DNA of 64,000 nucleotides from Prorocentrum cordatum (GCA_963575745.1 CAUYUJ010018318.1:124001-188000); one strand, 5' to 3'. Shown: positions 1 through 10,897, numbered from the stretch's first letter. Numbers and translations are program-made. Notes: a model not told the origin generated them from the sequence alone.

Positions 1-1357
1 TGCATATTTCCGCCCAAGAACTGCCGACAAGCATCTCGAAGGCACTCGTGCAACTCAACATGGTGAACTCTGGTGACAAAGCGTCAACCCAAACTGCAAT
101 CTCGGATGCACCATACACTTCAGAGGACTCAGACATTTCCTCGGAGGTAACCTGAGTGGGCTCGACCTCGCTCGCCGCTTGAGAAATGGGTGGGGCACTC
201 GGGAATCCATGCCCGATTGACTGCGAGCCTCTTGGTGGAGCCAAGTCCGCAAACTCCCGAAAGCCGACTAAGTAAGACTCCCTGTCTTCACTACTACTGA
301 AACGTACGCAGAATGCTTCCACCGGCAATGCAACACCACAACTATCCCGCATGGTCACGTGAAAAACCTTACAGAAGTCATCATGCGCGGTACTGGAAAT
401 TAGTTGGCTAAATTTTTCGCGATCGGCCTCCGTGGCAAGAAAAGACAATATACTTGCTCCCACCAAAGCTCGCGGCGGATTATGCATTAGCAAAGCCGAT
501 AGGCTTTGGGAAGGCTGCGCGAGATTAAACTCGCTGTCGACCTCCACCTCCGAATCACAGACGCCTGCTAAGATCGACTTTGCGGCTCGCAATTCCCTCC
601 TATATAATAAACGCTCTATACGGGACACGGCAAACTTGGAGAAAACTACGTGGAAGACGATTTGAATAAATACAACGCCGAACCCGCCATTGAGAACGTC
701 AACCACTACTCTAGGGTCAACGCAACCACTACCGTCGGAATGTCCAAAAAGCGATGTGTATGTAGCGGTCAGATAACAAGCTGACGTCCAAAATATATTC
801 GCTGGAACGCTCATGTTAAACAAGCCCAGCAACATACAATCCCAAATCAACTGAACTTTGAGAGCACCAATCGATTCCGCATGCTGCAACAGTGGTGACA
901 CCGTCACTATATTCGAAATTGCCATTGTAGAAACAACCATGTGAAGTGTAGATGGGGTCAGCAGACTTGGTAACTCAGTAACGATCAAGCAGATGATCGT
1001 GCAGAAAGTGTAATGCAAACGCCTCGGATGTATATGCGGACGGCCATCCTCGAGGATCAGCCCTAGCGGCAAAACACATACGAGGCCGCCTATACCAGCT
1101 ATCCGCAAACTGCGTCGCGCCATGTCAAGCCTCATTGCTTGCTTGTGCTTGTGAATTCCATCATTTTTTTCAAAAACGAACGTCTTCACGTCGTTGACGA
1201 GCACGGACAGTCGAGCACGGCAATCGCGACAACGTAACATCGAAGCCCCTTCGACGCACAACTGTCGCACTGGGCGCCGCAACATCAGAACGATGCAAAA
1301 CACAATGGCCCACAACTGCGCTCGATCGACCGCGCCAGATAGGTCGTGGACCGTCAT
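1..1357 (-). CDS. multi-pass membrane protein with PAS domain, 3' end cut by window edge
   Basis: An uninterrupted minus-strand frame runs from ATG at 1357-1355 to base 1, giving 452 visible residues. I translated it by hand; it has no stop before the edge. The frame is open upstream to a TGA near 1534 but has no other ATG, so 1357 is the likely start. Hydrophobic helices lie at about residues 84-103, 115-133, 136-157, 168-204 and 217-241. A PAS-like domain follows at about 262-370 (VCDSEVEVDSEFNL, then FHVTMRDSCGVALPVEAF), and a second seems to start at about 419 (AVWVDALSPEF). This plan, several membrane helices then PAS, fits a membrane-bound sensor, and I recall similar proteins in dinoflagellate gene sets. 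Ligand and output domain are not visible. It is the only intact-looking host gene here. Confidence 0.72.
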   Translation of the reverse strand, partial: MTVHDLSGAVDRAQLWAIVFCIVLMLRRPVRQLCVEGASMLRCRDCRARLSVLVNDVKTFVFEKNDGIHKHKQAMRLDMARRSLRIAGIGGLVCVLPLGLILEDGRPHIHPRRLHYTFCTIICLIVTELPSLLTPSTLHMVVSTMAISNIVTVSPLLQHAESIGALKVQLIWDCMLLGLFNMSVPANIFWTSACYLTATYTSLFGHSDGSGCVDPRVVVDVLNGGFGVVFIQIVFHVVFSKFAVSRIERLLYRRELRAAKSILAGVCDSEVEVDSEFNLAQPSQSLSALLMHNPPRALVGASILSFLATEADREKFSQLISSTAHDDFCKVFHVTMRDSCGVALPVEAFCVRFSSSEDRESYLVGFREFADLAPPRGSQSIGHGFPSAPPISQAASEVEPTQVTSEEMSESSEVYGASEIAVWVDALSPEFTMLSCTSAFEMLVGSSWAEIC

Positions 1358-2640
1358 TGGGAAGAAACGCCTAACACCTCGCTTGTGCGGAAATCCAGCC
1401 TGCCTGACACTCGATACGACAAGGCCTTCAGCCAGAGATTTGAGCCTAACTCGCTCTTGAACCAAAACTTGAGCCAGACTGGCTACGGAGGGAGCTTGTT
1501 GACTCTCTTGGGGGCCTTCGCGGTGAGTTCAGCACGGTGCCATGCGAGCCACGAAGTGAGGGGAACAAGACATCATGCGAGGCACTCGGGAAACAGAAGC
1601 CGTGTGAATTGAGCTCGACACGCCATCATGCGTGCCACGAGCTTTGCTGAGGCTGTGCGTATACAAGAGTGAACAAAAAGGAAGAGGGTGAAGCGAACAC
1701 GTCGCCACGCGGACCACTATGTGAGCTGAACACGGCATCGTGAAAGCCATGACCGACACGCATCGAAGGGGTGTCCTGGCGACTGGAAGACGGTTTGAAA
1801 CGCCGCTTGAGCCTTCTGGGAGCCCCCGAAAACTGGAAACGGCCTCGAAAGCGCATGTGTTCTCCCGTCTCACTGTGCGTCTGAAGGCGTCGAAGATGGG
1901 TCGAAGAGGGTCCCAGCGGTCCAAAGATGGGCTCCAAGATGGCTCAAGATAGCCTGTACCTTGGAGAGATGCTGGGGGTCTGATGCGAGTCTGAGGAAAG
2001 GTCACAAGAGGATGCGTACCGGGTGCATAGTGTTGGTTCCCAAATTGTCCGTTTCGGCAATCTCGGGTCTCAATAGAGGGCCTCATGAAACTGTCCCGGG
2101 TTTTTTTCAGAGTCTCTTCGGGGCCGTGGGGTGAGTTCTGCACGTTGCCATGCGAGCCACGAAGAGAGCGGAACACAGCAATATGCAGGAGAGTCAAAGA
2201 ACTGATGCCGTGTGAGGTGAGCCTAGCACGCTTGCGTGCGAGCCACTGGCCCCAAAGACGTTCGAACTCTGAGGAAGATCCATGTGGCCTCCCTTCTCGA
2301 TGCGTTGGTTCCGAAGGAAAGACGGCTCCAAGACGGCCTGAATACGGCTCCAAGACGGCCTGAAAACGGCTCTGCGCTGAGGGAGGCATTTGAGGCCTGA
2401 AAACGGCTCCAAGACGGCTCTCAATAAAGGCTTCAGACACGCGAGGTGTTTCTAGAATTATGGCTGGTTCAGAAGGGGGTGGGAGGGAAGACGGGTCACT
2501 GTGAACTGCATGCGCCGTGTCTGGGCCGTGCACCGCAGGTGCGCGGCGTCTACATTTGCGCATCGGCCGAGCGCAAGCCTTTCGAATAGGAGTTTCAAGC
2601 TACGCAGACCATCGCGGTGCATGTGCAAGATGAGTGGGAG
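1358..2640. other. intergenic, dispersed short repeats
   Basis: No supportable gene. A motif around GCCATGCGAGCCACGAAG occurs near 1540 and 2150 with related flanks, and relatives recur at about 11040, 11205, 11560, 11690, 12120 and 12250. Stretches at 1900-1950 and 2325-2425 are the same degenerate CTCCAAGATGGC/ACGGC minisatellite seen as larger arrays elsewhere. The 344-residue minus ORF across this interval is low-complexity translation of these repeats. Confidence 0.6.
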
Positions 2641-2654
2641 TCCTGGTCGTTTAG

Positions 2655-3803
2655 TTAGTGGGGTGGCTGGCCGAAGGTAATCCTCGGAGTTGTCGTATAC
2701 TCATTCCCATCCGTGAGGGTGCGGCGACAATCGTGGAAATTCAAATTTCCTCTGTGGGCAACCTTCCCTGCCATTGTCGCGCTGCCCTCTCTGGGATTGA
2801 ACCGCACTGTATTAATGCACCCACGGCGCGCCTGCCTGTCGTCGGTCTCGACGCTGGCACCAAGGGACCCATCGGTGAACAACCGCACATCGGCCAGGAT
2901 AGGCATAGACTGGGTGTCCAGAGGAGGCTGGCCACGTACTCGTGGCAGCTGTGGCTCCTTTGAAAACCGGGCCAGTAGCCGTTGTACAACCCGCTCCTTT
3001 GCCTCACCTTGACCTGGGATATCGGTGGTGGACGGTGGACGGCAGCCAGAGGCTGACGAAGTGCACGAATCCGAATGGCAGTGTTGAGGTTTACGACAGA
3101 CGCCATCCTCAATGTACTTGAAGCATGTGTCGTGGTGCTGGTGGATGCGGCCGCTGGGGCTGCTGATGTTCCAGTGGTCTTCTGCAAATGCAGCCGCGTA
3201 CGCTGCAGCCTCGGCTCGCATGGCCTCATCGTCGTTGGCTGTGTCCTTGAAGGTCCGAGCCCTCGTCACGCAGCCGGCGCATGGGCGCGATGGTTGCTTT
3301 TCTGGGAGGATGCGGTAGTGCGGAAGCTGTGAAAGTGTCGCGCCCGTTAAAGGGAGGGCGCGTTCTCGAATTGGGGTGCTTGTGTTTGCGTCGAGCTGCG
3401 TTTGCAGGTAGCGTTGGACGCGATGGTCGACAAAGGCGGGCCCTGGAGGAACGAGAAGTCGTCGCTTTGTAGGGCCCTTTCGGTCGCCCGCGAGGTCGCC
3501 GTCGAACTTGCCCCCGCGCTGCCACCTCTCAAAGCATGGCGTGCTTTTGAGGGGTGGGGCCTCTGAGGCCTGGCCCACGAAGTGCAATGGGGCAATAGCG
3601 GAAGATGTTATCTGCAAGGCCTCGACGGCGTTGAGTACAGCGCGCTGCCAACGTTGCAGAGTCGATCGCGTTTCGGCTGTGTCTTTGCGGAGGACGGAGC
3701 GCAGCCATGATTGAGATGTTCGATTGACGAAGTGGAAAACCACGTGGGAATTCGTGCTGAGGCGCGCTTGTTCCTCGATGGGGCCGCTCAACGAGGTGAT
3801 CAA
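2655..3803 (-). pseudogene. Helitron-like protein, central fragment (zinc-finger region)
   Basis: A 382-residue minus frame. At about residues 225-245 it reads HQHHDTCFKYIEDG then CRKPQHC, and a shifted frame continues with FGFVHF. This matches the cysteine-rich segment that follows the N-terminal domain in Helitron Rep/helicase proteins, usually of the form TCFKY...CRFGF. The end of the frame (TVRFNPREGSATMAG, then AHRGNLN and CRRTLTDG) resembles the segment that comes next in the family. A single-base shift is needed inside the cysteine motif, so the copy is broken. It lies downstream, in minus orientation, of the Helitron N-terminal domain at 5081-6873, from which a minisatellite array separates it. 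No Pif1 helicase domain is found. The family call is inferred from motif memory. Confidence 0.55.
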
Positions 3804-3942
3804 GTCCCACCAGCCCTCTGGGCGTAGGTGGTCTAGAGCAGATCCTCTTCCACCCCTCCCTCTTCCCCCTTGGGGAGGGGTTTACCCCTCCCCCTACCCC
3901 CTCCCCTGGACCTGGACGGGGGGGGCCGCGGGTAGTTAGAGC

Positions 3943-4480
3943 GTCCAAGATGGCCCAAGACGGCTCCAAGAGCGCCTCAGAGAACCCAAGATGAGCTCCA
4001 AGATGGCTCAAGATAGCGCAAGATCGCTCACGATGGCTCCTAAGATGGTTCCAAGAAGCCCAAAGACGGCCCCAAGATAACTCCAAGTGGCCAAACAGCT
4101 CCCCAAGGAGGCCCCGAAGAGGCCAAAATCGTCCCAAAACCTAAGGAAAATCAATGATTTTTGCTTTCTCGCCTTTTCGCTTCCGATGGCCATCCGAGGC
4201 CTGGAGATGGCTCCAAGATGGCCCAAGAGGGCCCCAAGAGAGCCCCAAAAGAGCCCCAAGACGGCCCCAAGAGCGCCCAAGAGCACTCCAAGAGCGTTCC
4301 AAGAGGGGTCCAAGAGGCGATTTTAGGGGCTTCCGAGGGGGGACGCTAATTAAACCCCCCCTCTTGTTTGATCGACTCCCTCCAAGATGGCCCCAAAAGC
4401 GCCCCGAAGGCTCCCCAGAGCGCCTCAAGAGGGTCCCAAGAGGCGCCCAAGATGCCCCAAGGCGCCCAAAAAGCCCTCCA
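3943..4480. repeat. degenerate CCAAGAGGGCC minisatellite array, orientation 1
   Basis: Dense short repeats of the type CCAAGATGGCTC, CCCCAAGAGG and CCCAAGACGGC with a loose period of about 10-13 bases. A unique AT-richer patch at about 4137-4190 interrupts them. The reverse-orientation arrays at 8090-8440 and 12610-13100 are the same family. ORFs of 80-240 residues over this stretch are repeat translation. Confidence 0.8.
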
Positions 4481-4515
4481 AGAGGCCCTCAAAAGACCCC
4501 CAAGAAGCTCCTTCC

Positions 4516-4626
4516 CCTCCTCCTCCTCCTCCTCCGATTCTTCCTCCTTCTCCGTCCTCCTCCTCCTCCTCCTCCTCCTCCTCTTCCCCCTCCTCCTCCT
4601 CCGACGACGACGACGACGACGACGAC
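4516..4626. repeat. (CTC)n and (GAC)n microsatellite
   Basis: Runs of CTC triplets followed at about 4602-4626 by GAC triplets. They directly follow the minisatellite array. Confidence 0.9.
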
Positions 4627-4629
4627 TCC

Positions 4630-5080
4630 TCTTCCATCCTCCCCCTCTCGGGGTCTGTGACAGCTTCCCCCGCCCTTTGTTATTCTGCATGCTCCCCGAC
4701 TTCCCTGATCACCTCAACTCCCCTGAGCATCGTTTCTGGATGGGCTGGTGGGGATACGCGAAGCGTCAACAATTCACCCCGCCCCCCGCGGCGGAAGCTG
4801 CGTGACGGTCAGGAAAGACGACTCCGTTGGCTGCCCCATTGTGTTGGAGCACCTCGTCGAAAAGCCCAGTTCCCCAGATATGTTCACAGAGCAATCGCAT
4901 GCTTAACCGCGGACCCGGTGCTGTCGGGTGCCTGGTGGCTTAGCGCGGACGGTGGAGGCGATGACGGCGAGGCGCAGGAAGGCCAAGTCGGATGGGGCAA
5001 TGAAGGAGCCAGGATGGCATTTCAAGGTGTTGCTTGGAAGCCTATGCGTTCCACGCGGTGGCCGTCTCCCCGCCCGCGGC
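4630..5080. other. stretch between Helitron fragments
   Basis: No domain recognised. By position it should hold the part of the Helitron protein between its N-terminal domain and the cysteine-rich segment, including the HUH motif. None of the three minus frames shows a recognisable GxLHxH-type motif, so this part is lost or too decayed. Confidence 0.4.
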
Positions 5081-6873
5081 TCAGTCGGTGCAGGGGTGAG
5101 TAGGGGTGGGGGAGGCGCGGAAGCCTGGGCGAGTGCTGTTTGACAGACGTGCGCGGGAATCGGAGTTGCGGAGGGGGTTGGCGGAAGGTGCCGAAAGGTC
5201 CAGGATAATGAAGAAACTCGCTTGCGCAACAGGGTCTTTGGCGATTACTTCCAGCATCCTCTGTGCTGTTGGCATCGCTGGGTTCTCGTCGAGGAGAGAG
5301 ACGGAATGCCTTTCCGTGGCGCCGTCGTCATCGAGTCCTGGCAAGGGAGGGGGGCATGGCAACTTCTGAAGTGCGGAAAGGGCGGGTGGAGACGCTAGGG
5401 GGAAGTCTCTGGCAGGGAAGGCGCCCTTGTGTCGAGCGGAGCGGAGACGTGACAAACGGACGCAGTAGGGGGGAGATGGAAGGGCCTCTTTCAACAAGGG
5501 TCGTGTCCTCCGCCGGTGTGGTTGAGGCAACCGGCACGGAGGACGACCACTAAAGGGTTCCGGGTGTCTGCGACGTTCGGGGTGAGGAAGCCTCCTATTC
5601 CACCGAACCGGAGCATGTCTCCCATCTGCGCATGGCGAAGCTGTTGACGAGCACCCTCGGAGCCGACGGCGTCGCTGCTGAGGAAGAGGAGGTTTCGCGC
5701 GGCCTCCAACGACGAGGCGGGGGCGTTGTCCGAAAGCAAACATTCTCGGAAGCCGGCTCTCTCACCCATGGAGTCGAAGGCGGATCGGAGTTGGGCCCCC
5801 GTGGCCTGGCAGACGAGGTTCACGCTGGTTTGGAACCCCCTTCGTCGCACATGGGCTCCGGCTCTGCGCGCGAGCTCCATCCTGCGCCAGGAGTCGTGCA
5901 GGGCGCAGAGGAAGTCGAGATCGGCGGCCCAGCGTAGTTGGCTTGGCGGGACAAAGGGCGTGGTTCCCCTGGCGCATTGCGCACGCGGTGGAGCGCCGCG
6001 CTTGACGAGAGGGCAGTCATGCGGCAAAGCTTCGTGGAAGTGATAGCGGAGCTCAGCACGTAGCAGGAGCATGCGACACCATTGCTGGAAAGATAGCGGG
6101 CGGCGTCGGTCCATGCCGAAGACGCCATCCCCGTACGGGAACAGGTGTGGGAAGGCTTTTTACCAGAACTCTTTGTCGTACATGGAGAGGGGTCGCCTTC
6201 CTGTAGGGATGACCCAAGTGCCGTCAGGGTTTGGGCGGGCGGCAGGTTCTCGGTCTTCTGCTGCGTCCATGGCCTGTGCAGCGCTGTCCAACTGCTTGTG
6301 GTATGCGTCAGCGTTCAAGTATTCTGCCAAGGCCTGCAGAGACTCAATCTCGGTGGCGACGTCGGTGGTGGGTGCACCTGCAGAATATTGAGGACAGGAG
6401 CTCGAGCTTGGCAGCGAACTCGCAAGCCGCGCGGTCAGCATCCAGCGCCCCCGTAGAGAAGTCGGTTGCGGCGCAGTGGAGGTTGACGTTGTCGGAGTCG
6501 AGGCAAAGGTCGTCGGCGGTCTGTGGCCACGGGGGGCGCTGGTCTGCAGGCGGTGGTGCGGTGTCGGGCTCGACGTGGGGCGTCGGTCTGGCGCTAGGAT
6601 CTGTCATGGCTCCCCCGTCTTCTGTGACGATGCCTTCTGGCACGGGGACTTCGGGTGCGTCGAGCGTGGCAGGCCCAGGAATGAGGCGTAGCGTGTGTGT
6701 GTGGTGGCATCTATGTGAGTAGCTTGTTGGAGAACTTCTGCGAGGCTGTAGCCCGCTTCTGCCAGTCGTCGCGCGGCTTCGTCCTCGTCGATGTCGAGTG
6801 CGTGGCAAGCTTCCGGGTGAGCCACGCAGAAACGCACTGCCGTCATGTATGCCTCCCGAGGGACCTCAGCCAC
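5081..6873 (-). pseudogene. Helitron_like_N domain of a Helitron-like transposase, frameshifted
   Basis: Several overlapping minus frames join into one protein. A segment rich in acidic residues at 6873-6344 leads to YDKEFW, an in-frame TAA at 6160-6162, then KAFPHLFPYGDGVFG, RRPLSFQQWCRMLL, and later MGDMLRFGGIGGFLTPNV followed by ADTRNPLVV. The last frame (5081-5743) reads AQRMLEVIAKDPVAQASFF. These are the expected anchors of the Helitron N-terminal domain: FPxLFPYG, RRxLSF, a TxNxxDxRxP segment, and AKDPVAxAxFF. At least one stop and two frameshifts break it. Helitron proteins replicate rolling-circle transposons by single-strand nicking, but the nicking motif itself is not seen here. Confidence 0.72.
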
Positions 6874-7070
6874 GTAGCTTTGTCCAAGTCGTCAACGGAT
6901 GCCCCCGCAAGTGCGATGGAGAGGCCGTCGGCGAAGAACAGCTGATAAACCTCGGATTCGGCAGGTAGGGCCTGGGCCGCGCGCTCTTTGGCGCAAGCCT
7001 GCGGGAAGCAAATTGAATTGCTACGCGACCCCTTCTACTTCTTGCGGGGATATGCCTTCTTTGTCCTCTC

Positions 7071-7770
7071 GGCGATTATTTTTAGAACGAGCATGCGGGC
7101 GAGGGCGAGCATGGCGAACGTCATGGGGGAGAGCGTCGCACCGTTCTTCCGGAATACGGCAGGTTCTCGCAGGATGAGGTTGTCGTTAGCCAGAGCGCAC
7201 CGAGGGGGGGGGGCGTCTTCTTAGAGAGGTCGAGTCTGCAGCTGACGCACGCGGGCATGCAGGGGAAGCGGCCCTCGGAGTCCGGCTGCAGCGTGTTGTC
7301 CAGGTGTAGGCCCGGGCCACCGTCCGTGGAGACAGGGATAATTGTGGTGTCCAGTATCCAACGGCAGGCAATACCGTCTGAATTTGTTGCCCAAGGGTGC
7401 AAGACGCTTGTGCCGTAGACCTCTGCTCGGGGCAGGGTGTGGTGGCCTCCCGATGATTCGGGGGCCCGCCATCGGTCCATGTAGGCATCTGCTGAGAGGT
7501 CGTTGAGTCGGCGTGCACGAGAGTGCAGCTCGGCGGAGCTTCGTTGGACTTCACCATCGTCGCCGTCGTAATCCTTTTCGATGTCCGGGCGAGGCCCGCC
7601 CGTAGGGTCTTCGGCGGGCCGCGGCTCGAACAAGTCGAACTCGTCGAGGTCTTCCGCCCAGAAAGTCATGGCGCACACAGCGCAACCGCTCAGACCTCGC
7701 TCTTGGCCGTTGTGTAGTGGAAGGTCGCGGTTGATTTTGGGCGTTCCTGGGTAGCTGCGCGTAGTAGAAG
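7071..7770 (-). pseudogene. Helitron upstream domain (DUF6570-like), frameshifted at a G run
   Basis: Minus frame with CAVCAMTFWAEDLDEFDLF near 7690-7630, an acidic linker, then FPCMPACVSCRLDLSKK at about 7270-7210. At the eight-G run near 7203-7210 the frame must change to read ALANDNLILREP, then SPMTFAMLALARMLVL. Paired CxxC groups followed by an AL(A)N segment and an MLALAR segment are typical of the domain that precedes Helitron_like_N. Its order and spacing before 6873 fit one element read on the minus strand. Confidence 0.55.
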
Positions 7771-7947
7771 ACTCTCTTTCGGTGCTCTTCCTCGAGACGC
7801 ACGGTGTCGAGGCTGGCGACAGCGCAGTGAGTCTCGGGCAGGTGTTCCGTGAGACCGCCATCCCCGAACGGGGGGGGCGCGGGGAGCGAGTGAACCGACA
7901 CGAACAGCCACACATCGGAGGTCGCGTGTGTGATACAGGTCTGTCGC

Positions 7948-7968
7948 AAAAAAAAAAAAAGAAAAAAA
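7948..7968. repeat. A-tract
   Basis: Thirteen A residues, one G, then eight A residues. It could be a retroposition tail or a simple homopolymer. No matching target duplication was found. Confidence 0.7.
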
Positions 7969-8089
7969 AGAGCGGGGTAGAGAATGGGCCTTGTTTAGTG
8001 TGCGGGAATGAGGGCGGCAAACCAGAGGCCGCCTGTGAGGGGAATAATGTTGGTTCCCGCGTTGGCCGTTTGAGGCTGTGATGCTTTGT

Positions 8090-8440
8090 CGGGGTGTGTC
8101 CGGCCATTCTCGGGCCCTCTTGGGCAGTCTAGGGGCTTTGTTGGGGGTCCTCTGGGGGCTTCCTGGGGGCCTTTGGGGTCATTGTTGGGGCCTCTTGGAG
8201 GCTTCTTGGGGCCTCTTGAGGGTCTCTTTGGGGGAGGGGCCCGAAATGCCCATTCGTGCTCTCCTCCTGGGGCCCCTCGCGTGGCGTTCCTGGCGCCTTC
8301 TTTGGCCGCCTTGGAGGCCTTCTGCGCCGTCTTGGGGGGCCTCTTGGGTCATCTGGGCGCCCTCTTCGGGGCCTCTTAGGCCGTCTCGGGGCGATCTGCG
8401 GGCTCTCTTGAGCTGTCTTGGAGCGCCAGGAAGCCGACAT
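8090..8440. repeat. degenerate minisatellite array, orientation 2
   Basis: Repeats of GGGGCCTCTTGG and GGGCCCTCTTGGG, the complement of the array at 3943-4480. It sits between the upstream half (8677-10897) and the downstream half (2655-7770) of the Helitron-like element. Confidence 0.8.
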
Positions 8441-8676
8441 GGGCGCTCCATGATGTGGTGAGGGGGGGAAGAGGCGGAAGGTGCCACAGGCGTCTGGAAT
8501 GATGAATGCTCGGGGTCGCAACCACGACCGCAAAGGTAGCAAGCGACGGGGGCGCTACATAGAGGAATGCGAGGGAACGAGTGTCGGGCGCCGTGGCCAC
8601 GAAGAATGTGGGCAGGAATGTAGGAATCACAAACGGCTGTTTCAGTCCAGATGTCGCGGCCGAGCTGACCTTCCCA

Positions 8677-9355
8677 TCACTGGATTTCTTGTTGGGAGAG
8701 CTGGGCTCGGAAAAGGACTTTGCGGTTGAGAGCTGAGTGGGGCCTGCGCTGGTCGGCAAACCGGGCCTGTCGGGCAACTGCGAGTTGACGCGCCAACTCC
8801 GGCCCATTGCACGCTCGACGTTGACCCCGGCGCGTTCGAGCAACAGGGAGTCCCTGATGTGCATCTCTGAAGGCCGCGATGTCGTGGAGCAGCGCGTCCT
8901 CTTCCCAGTCGAAGGTTTCGGGATTATCTGGGGGGGGGCATGAAGGGGGCCCGCGGTGGTCTGCCACGCGGTGCGCTCTCGCGGGGATTGCGGCGTCCGC
9001 GGCGCCCAGGAAGCCCCCCTCCGAGGGATCTCTGCGCGGGCAGCGTGGGCGTGCAGTAGCGACTTGCGTGGTGGGCGCTCTCGTCGAACAAGTTCCCGGG
9101 GGGCGCGTCTGCGGCGGCTGGCGAAGCCGCGCAGTGCGATGGCCAAGTCTGTTCGGGAAAGAAGTGCGCATGCCACTTCGCAGATGAGGTCGGGCCGGGG
9201 AGAGTCTCGGGCAGACGCGGGGGACAGGCGAAGGGCGCTCTGAGCAGCCTCCTGTTGCAGTGTGGCGCATTCGCAGCTGCACAGAGCGTGCAAGCCGTCT
9301 TGGGTGATCGGCAGGGTCGCGTAGAACTCAGTGTCGGCGAGGATATCACGTGCAC
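8677..9355 (-). pseudogene. Helitron-associated protein, acidic/basic C-terminal part
   Basis: Continuation on the minus strand of the repeat protein at 9300-10897. The best coding-looking stretch reads ETFDWEEDALLHDIAAFRDA, then ELARQLAVARQARFAD, and ends LFRAQLSQQEIQ before a stop. No family recognised. Codon-like composition and position suggest it belongs to the same element as the Helitron domains downstream. Confidence 0.4.
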
Positions 9356-10897
9356 GTTGCGGACGATGTTTTTCGAGGTCAGCGGTGTCGATGTCGCAGG
9401 TAGAGCACCATGTATCCAAGGTTGGTTCGAGCGCCGCGACGCCTTGTTGGGACTGCAAGTCGCAGGTGTCGAGGGAGAGTTTCAAAATGGCAGGCCAGTC
9501 GTCTGGGATTTGCTTGGCCCACTGGACAACGGTGGCGATGCGCAGAGGTACGTCCCAGATGGGGATGCGCAGCAGCAGGCGGACGTGGTCGATAATGTTG
9601 TCTATGTACTGCGGCAGGAGGCTGGCAGTGACTTGGGAGTGGCGGCAAGGTATGCCGAGCGCGACGCACCAGGCTGTGATAGTGATGGGGGCGGCAGTGC
9701 GCGTAGTATGGAGGTTCCACGTGAGCAGCCAGTCGCGCAAACGTCGTTCCCACTCTTGGGGGGTGCTGCCGAACCCACTGCTTGATGAAGGTTGCGTCGA
9801 GGTCGTCTGGCCACTGAGGCTCAGCTCGCAGAATGGAAGTAGCGTCGATGATACGGTCGATATACTACGGTCGGAGGTCGTTGCGGAAGCCCTTGAATGG
9901 AATGAGCAGAGCTGCGCACCAATCCTCGATGGTGATGTCGTCGCGGCCTCTCTGCTTTTTTTGCTGGCTTCCAGACGGAGAGTCCGCGTCGGAGGTGTAC
10001 TCTCCAATTGGGGGCTGCCTTGTGGGCCCAATCTTGGACGAAGGCACGGGTGAGCACAGGTGGCCACTATGGCCAGGTGGCGTCTGGCTCGCGTGGCAAC
10101 GCAGGGTTTGGTGGAGCTGTGGCGCAGAGGTTAGCGGTGGCTGTGAGGATGTGGTCGGTATGTTGTGGTCGGTGGGCATTGTCGTAACTGGAAAGTGGGA
10201 TTTGTAGAGCGACGCACCAGTCCTCGACAGAGGTGTCACTGGGACCGCGCTGGTGCGACGCCGTAGGGCACCCAGAGAGAGTCTGTCGCAACCTGGGTTC
10301 CCAATCAGCGGCGCGTTGCTGCACCCATTGGCGGATGAACGTTGTCGTGAAGTCGGCAGGCCAAGGTTGTACGAGTAACCGTGCTGCTGAGAGGAATCGC
10401 TGAACGTATGCTGGGCGTAAATCATTGCGGAAACCTTTGAAGGGAACTCCCAGGGCGGTGCACCAGCCTTCAATAGTGATGTCGAAGCTGCCGTGCCGTT
10501 GCCTCTTGGCAAGGCTCCATGCTTCCAAGCCGGACTGTAGAGTCGCTTCCCAATCGTCACCGTGCGCCGCGATCCAGCCGGTAATGAATTCTCTGTTGAG
10601 GGTGCGCGGCCACTTTGACGGCGGGGTGGGAGTGACACACAGTGCTGTGGTCGCACGCAGGATCTTGTCGACATAGGTTTCGCGGAGGTTCTCGTTGAAG
10701 CCTCGGAAAGGGATGCCCAAGACCTGACACCAATCCTCAATCGTAGGCTCGGTGCTGCCCTGTCTGCATTTCTTATAGGCCTTCCAGGTGCGCAGTTTGT
10801 CAGACAGGGTGCTGTCCCAGGCAGTGCCGAGTTGTGCAACCCATTCGGAAGAGAAGGCTGATGTCAGCGTGGCTGGCCATCGCGTCGGTGTAGTCAT
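9300..10897 (-). pseudogene. protein made of six ~85-residue W/IEDWC repeats, broken by stops and frameshifts
   Basis: ATG at 10897-10895 (MTTPTRWP) opens a minus frame of tandem repeats starting at about 10879, 10612, 10363, 10066, 9813 and 9557, each 249-297 bp. The shared pattern is WPxxL, an aromatic (EKR)W(VI) helix, a second W about ten residues on, then xIEDWCxALGIPFxGF, LRPxYVxxIL and a hydrophobic end. Two in-frame TAG codons (between repeats 3 and 4, and inside repeat 4) and shifts at an A7 run (about 9957-9963) and a C6 run (about 9758) interrupt it. I know no family with this pattern. It lies just upstream of the Helitron domains on the same strand, so it may be an accessory protein or the N terminus of that element. 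Confidence 0.6.
9310..10879 (-). repeat. six tandem protein-coding repeats
   Basis: Best-preserved units read SSEWVAQ...TIEDWCQVLGIPFRGF (unit 1), ITGWIAA...TIEGWCTALGVPFKGF (unit 2) and FIRQWVQ...SVEDWCVALQIP (unit 3). Units 4 and 5 are split by indels (TIEDWCAALLIPFKGF; ITAWCVALGIP). Unit 6 is the most diverged (TLDTWCSTCDI). Divergence between units at the DNA level is high, so the array is old. Confidence 0.7.

Noticed and set aside
1529-2563. 344-residue minus ORF
   Set aside because: It translates dispersed repeats and minisatellite; no domain and no coding character.
2790-2960. RNase H motif (LFTDGS) in the 2655-3803 ORF
   Set aside because: The surrounding residues match a Helitron segment better and no further RNase H motifs follow.
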